The notes under the pieces are model-generated. The model had not been told where the DNA came from. It did not search any database and was given only the letters and a program-made list of their open reading frames with translations. Below, in pieces: positions 63,617 to 64,000 of a stretch of 64,000 nt of DNA (position 1 is its first letter; the number at the start of each line of letters is the position of its first letter). The position numbers and the translations under genes are program-made. This DNA comes from Pleurocapsa sp. PCC 7319 (GTDB lineage Bacteria; Cyanobacteriota; Cyanobacteriia; Cyanobacteriales; Xenococcaceae), in the NCBI RefSeq assembly GCF_000332195.1, contig NZ_KB235922.1, positions 4,499,322 to 4,563,321 of the forward strand, read 5' to 3'.

Positions 63617-64000
63617 TTACTTGGTTGATTCTGGTGAAGGGACGAGTTTTCTCACTTTGCCATCTTGTTTGGATGTCACATAGATTTCTCCCACTTCGTC
63701 TACCCCGAATCTCACGTCAGATCTATCTTTAGCGATGATTTCAAGGAAGGAAGTTTCATACTCTCCATCAAAGAGTCTGAGTTCTTTGATTGTTGCTTGT
63801 TTACCATCAACGAGTTCATCTACTGGAACATGAAAAAACCTGGCATCGCTGCCGAAGTCGGCAAAAATATATTGACCAATTAATTCAGGTATTGCCTTGC
63901 CTCGATAAACGTAACCACCAGCGATCGCAATTGGGTAGTCCTTTTCTATTTCAGGAGGAATATCATGGTCGTATTGGGCAACGGGGTAAGTGTAATTATA
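63617..64000 (-). CDS. PQQ-type (sorbosone/glucose) sugar dehydrogenase, C-terminal part, truncated by window edge
   Basis: The last 128 codons of a gene that enters from the right. The frame reads AIAGGYVYRGKAIPELIGQYIFADFGSDARFF and ends with VRFGVDEVGEIYVTSKQDGKVRKLVPSPESTK. GGYVYRG with a following YIFAD, and the closing GxIYV segment, are typical of the GSDH/sorbosone dehydrogenase beta-propeller, which oxidises aldoses in the periplasm with PQQ. The N-terminus and any signal peptide are outside the window. It is convergent with the lactonase gene, which would hydrolyse the dehydrogenase's product. Confidence 0.8.
   Translation of the reverse strand, partial: YNYTYPVAQYDHDIPPEIEKDYPIAIAGGYVYRGKAIPELIGQYIFADFGSDARFFHVPVDELVDGKQATIKELRLFDGEYETSFLEIIAKDRSDVRFGVDEVGEIYVTSKQDGKVRKLVPSPESTK

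Overview
The window reads as chromosome of an AT-rich, non-picoplanktonic cyanobacterium. The evidence is the abundant HIP1 octamer GCGATCGC in genes and spacers, cyanobacterial-type genes (Tic20-like, NDH-1 NdhD, type 2 isopentenyl-diphosphate isomerase, a tocopherol-methyltransferase-like enzyme, CobN, UreF), and the heptamer and palindromic dispersed repeats common in larger filamentous or baeocystous cyanobacteria. The genus cannot be fixed from the sequence alone. I see no tRNA, rRNA, CRISPR array or prophage.

Layout. 1-4 kb: 3' part of a UPF0182 membrane protein, an O-methyltransferase and a Tic20-family protein. 4.2-12.5 kb: one giant 2754-aa protein with four LamG/jellyroll modules, an FG-GAP-like propeller inserted between two helical segments, and a Ser/Thr-rich C-terminal region. 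12.6-23.2 kb: FTR1 iron permease, a GAF-repeat adenylate cyclase, a GNAT, a methyltransferase, an acidic secreted repeat protein, a GST, and an unusual response regulator ending in a membrane segment. 23.3-32.8 kb: CobN, a hybrid sensor kinase, the orphaned tail of a haemagglutinin-type exoprotein next to a methyltransferase, DoxX, GNAT and UreF.

32.8-37 kb is gene-poor and repeat-rich. It holds a ~700-bp unit present twice at a 767-bp period, each copy encoding the same 52-aa protein, then heptamer repeats and an IS110-family element whose upstream spacer looks like a structured (bridge-type) RNA region. 37-46.7 kb: housekeeping and small conserved genes (NdhD, Fni/IDI2, a Stf0-like sulfotransferase, an NTF2-like protein, a LivM/NatD permease). 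46.7-58.1 kb: a TPR-CHAT caspase-like protein, a second IS110-type transposase, and two tandem paralogous filamentous-haemagglutinin-type exoproteins sharing an upstream block. 58.2-64 kb: endonuclease V, a DCC-family protein, a small coiled-coil protein, a MITE nested in another small inverted-repeat element, a P-loop kinase, a PutP-like symporter, an SMP-30 lactonase carrying a mutarotase scar, and the 3' end of a PQQ-type sugar dehydrogenase.

Most genes stand alone or in pairs; only GNAT-UreF overlap. The functional groupings best supported are surface/secretion (two exoproteins, CHAT protein, exoprotein remnant, acidic secreted protein, giant LamG protein), signalling (cyclase, hybrid kinase, membrane-tailed response regulator), and sugar or lactone handling at the right end. 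The items most worth follow-up are the giant LamG/FG-GAP protein, the duplicated 52-aa gene with its conserved leader and trailer hairpins, the candidate IS110 bridge RNA, the mutarotase-scar lactonase and the in-frame palindromic repeats inside CobN.
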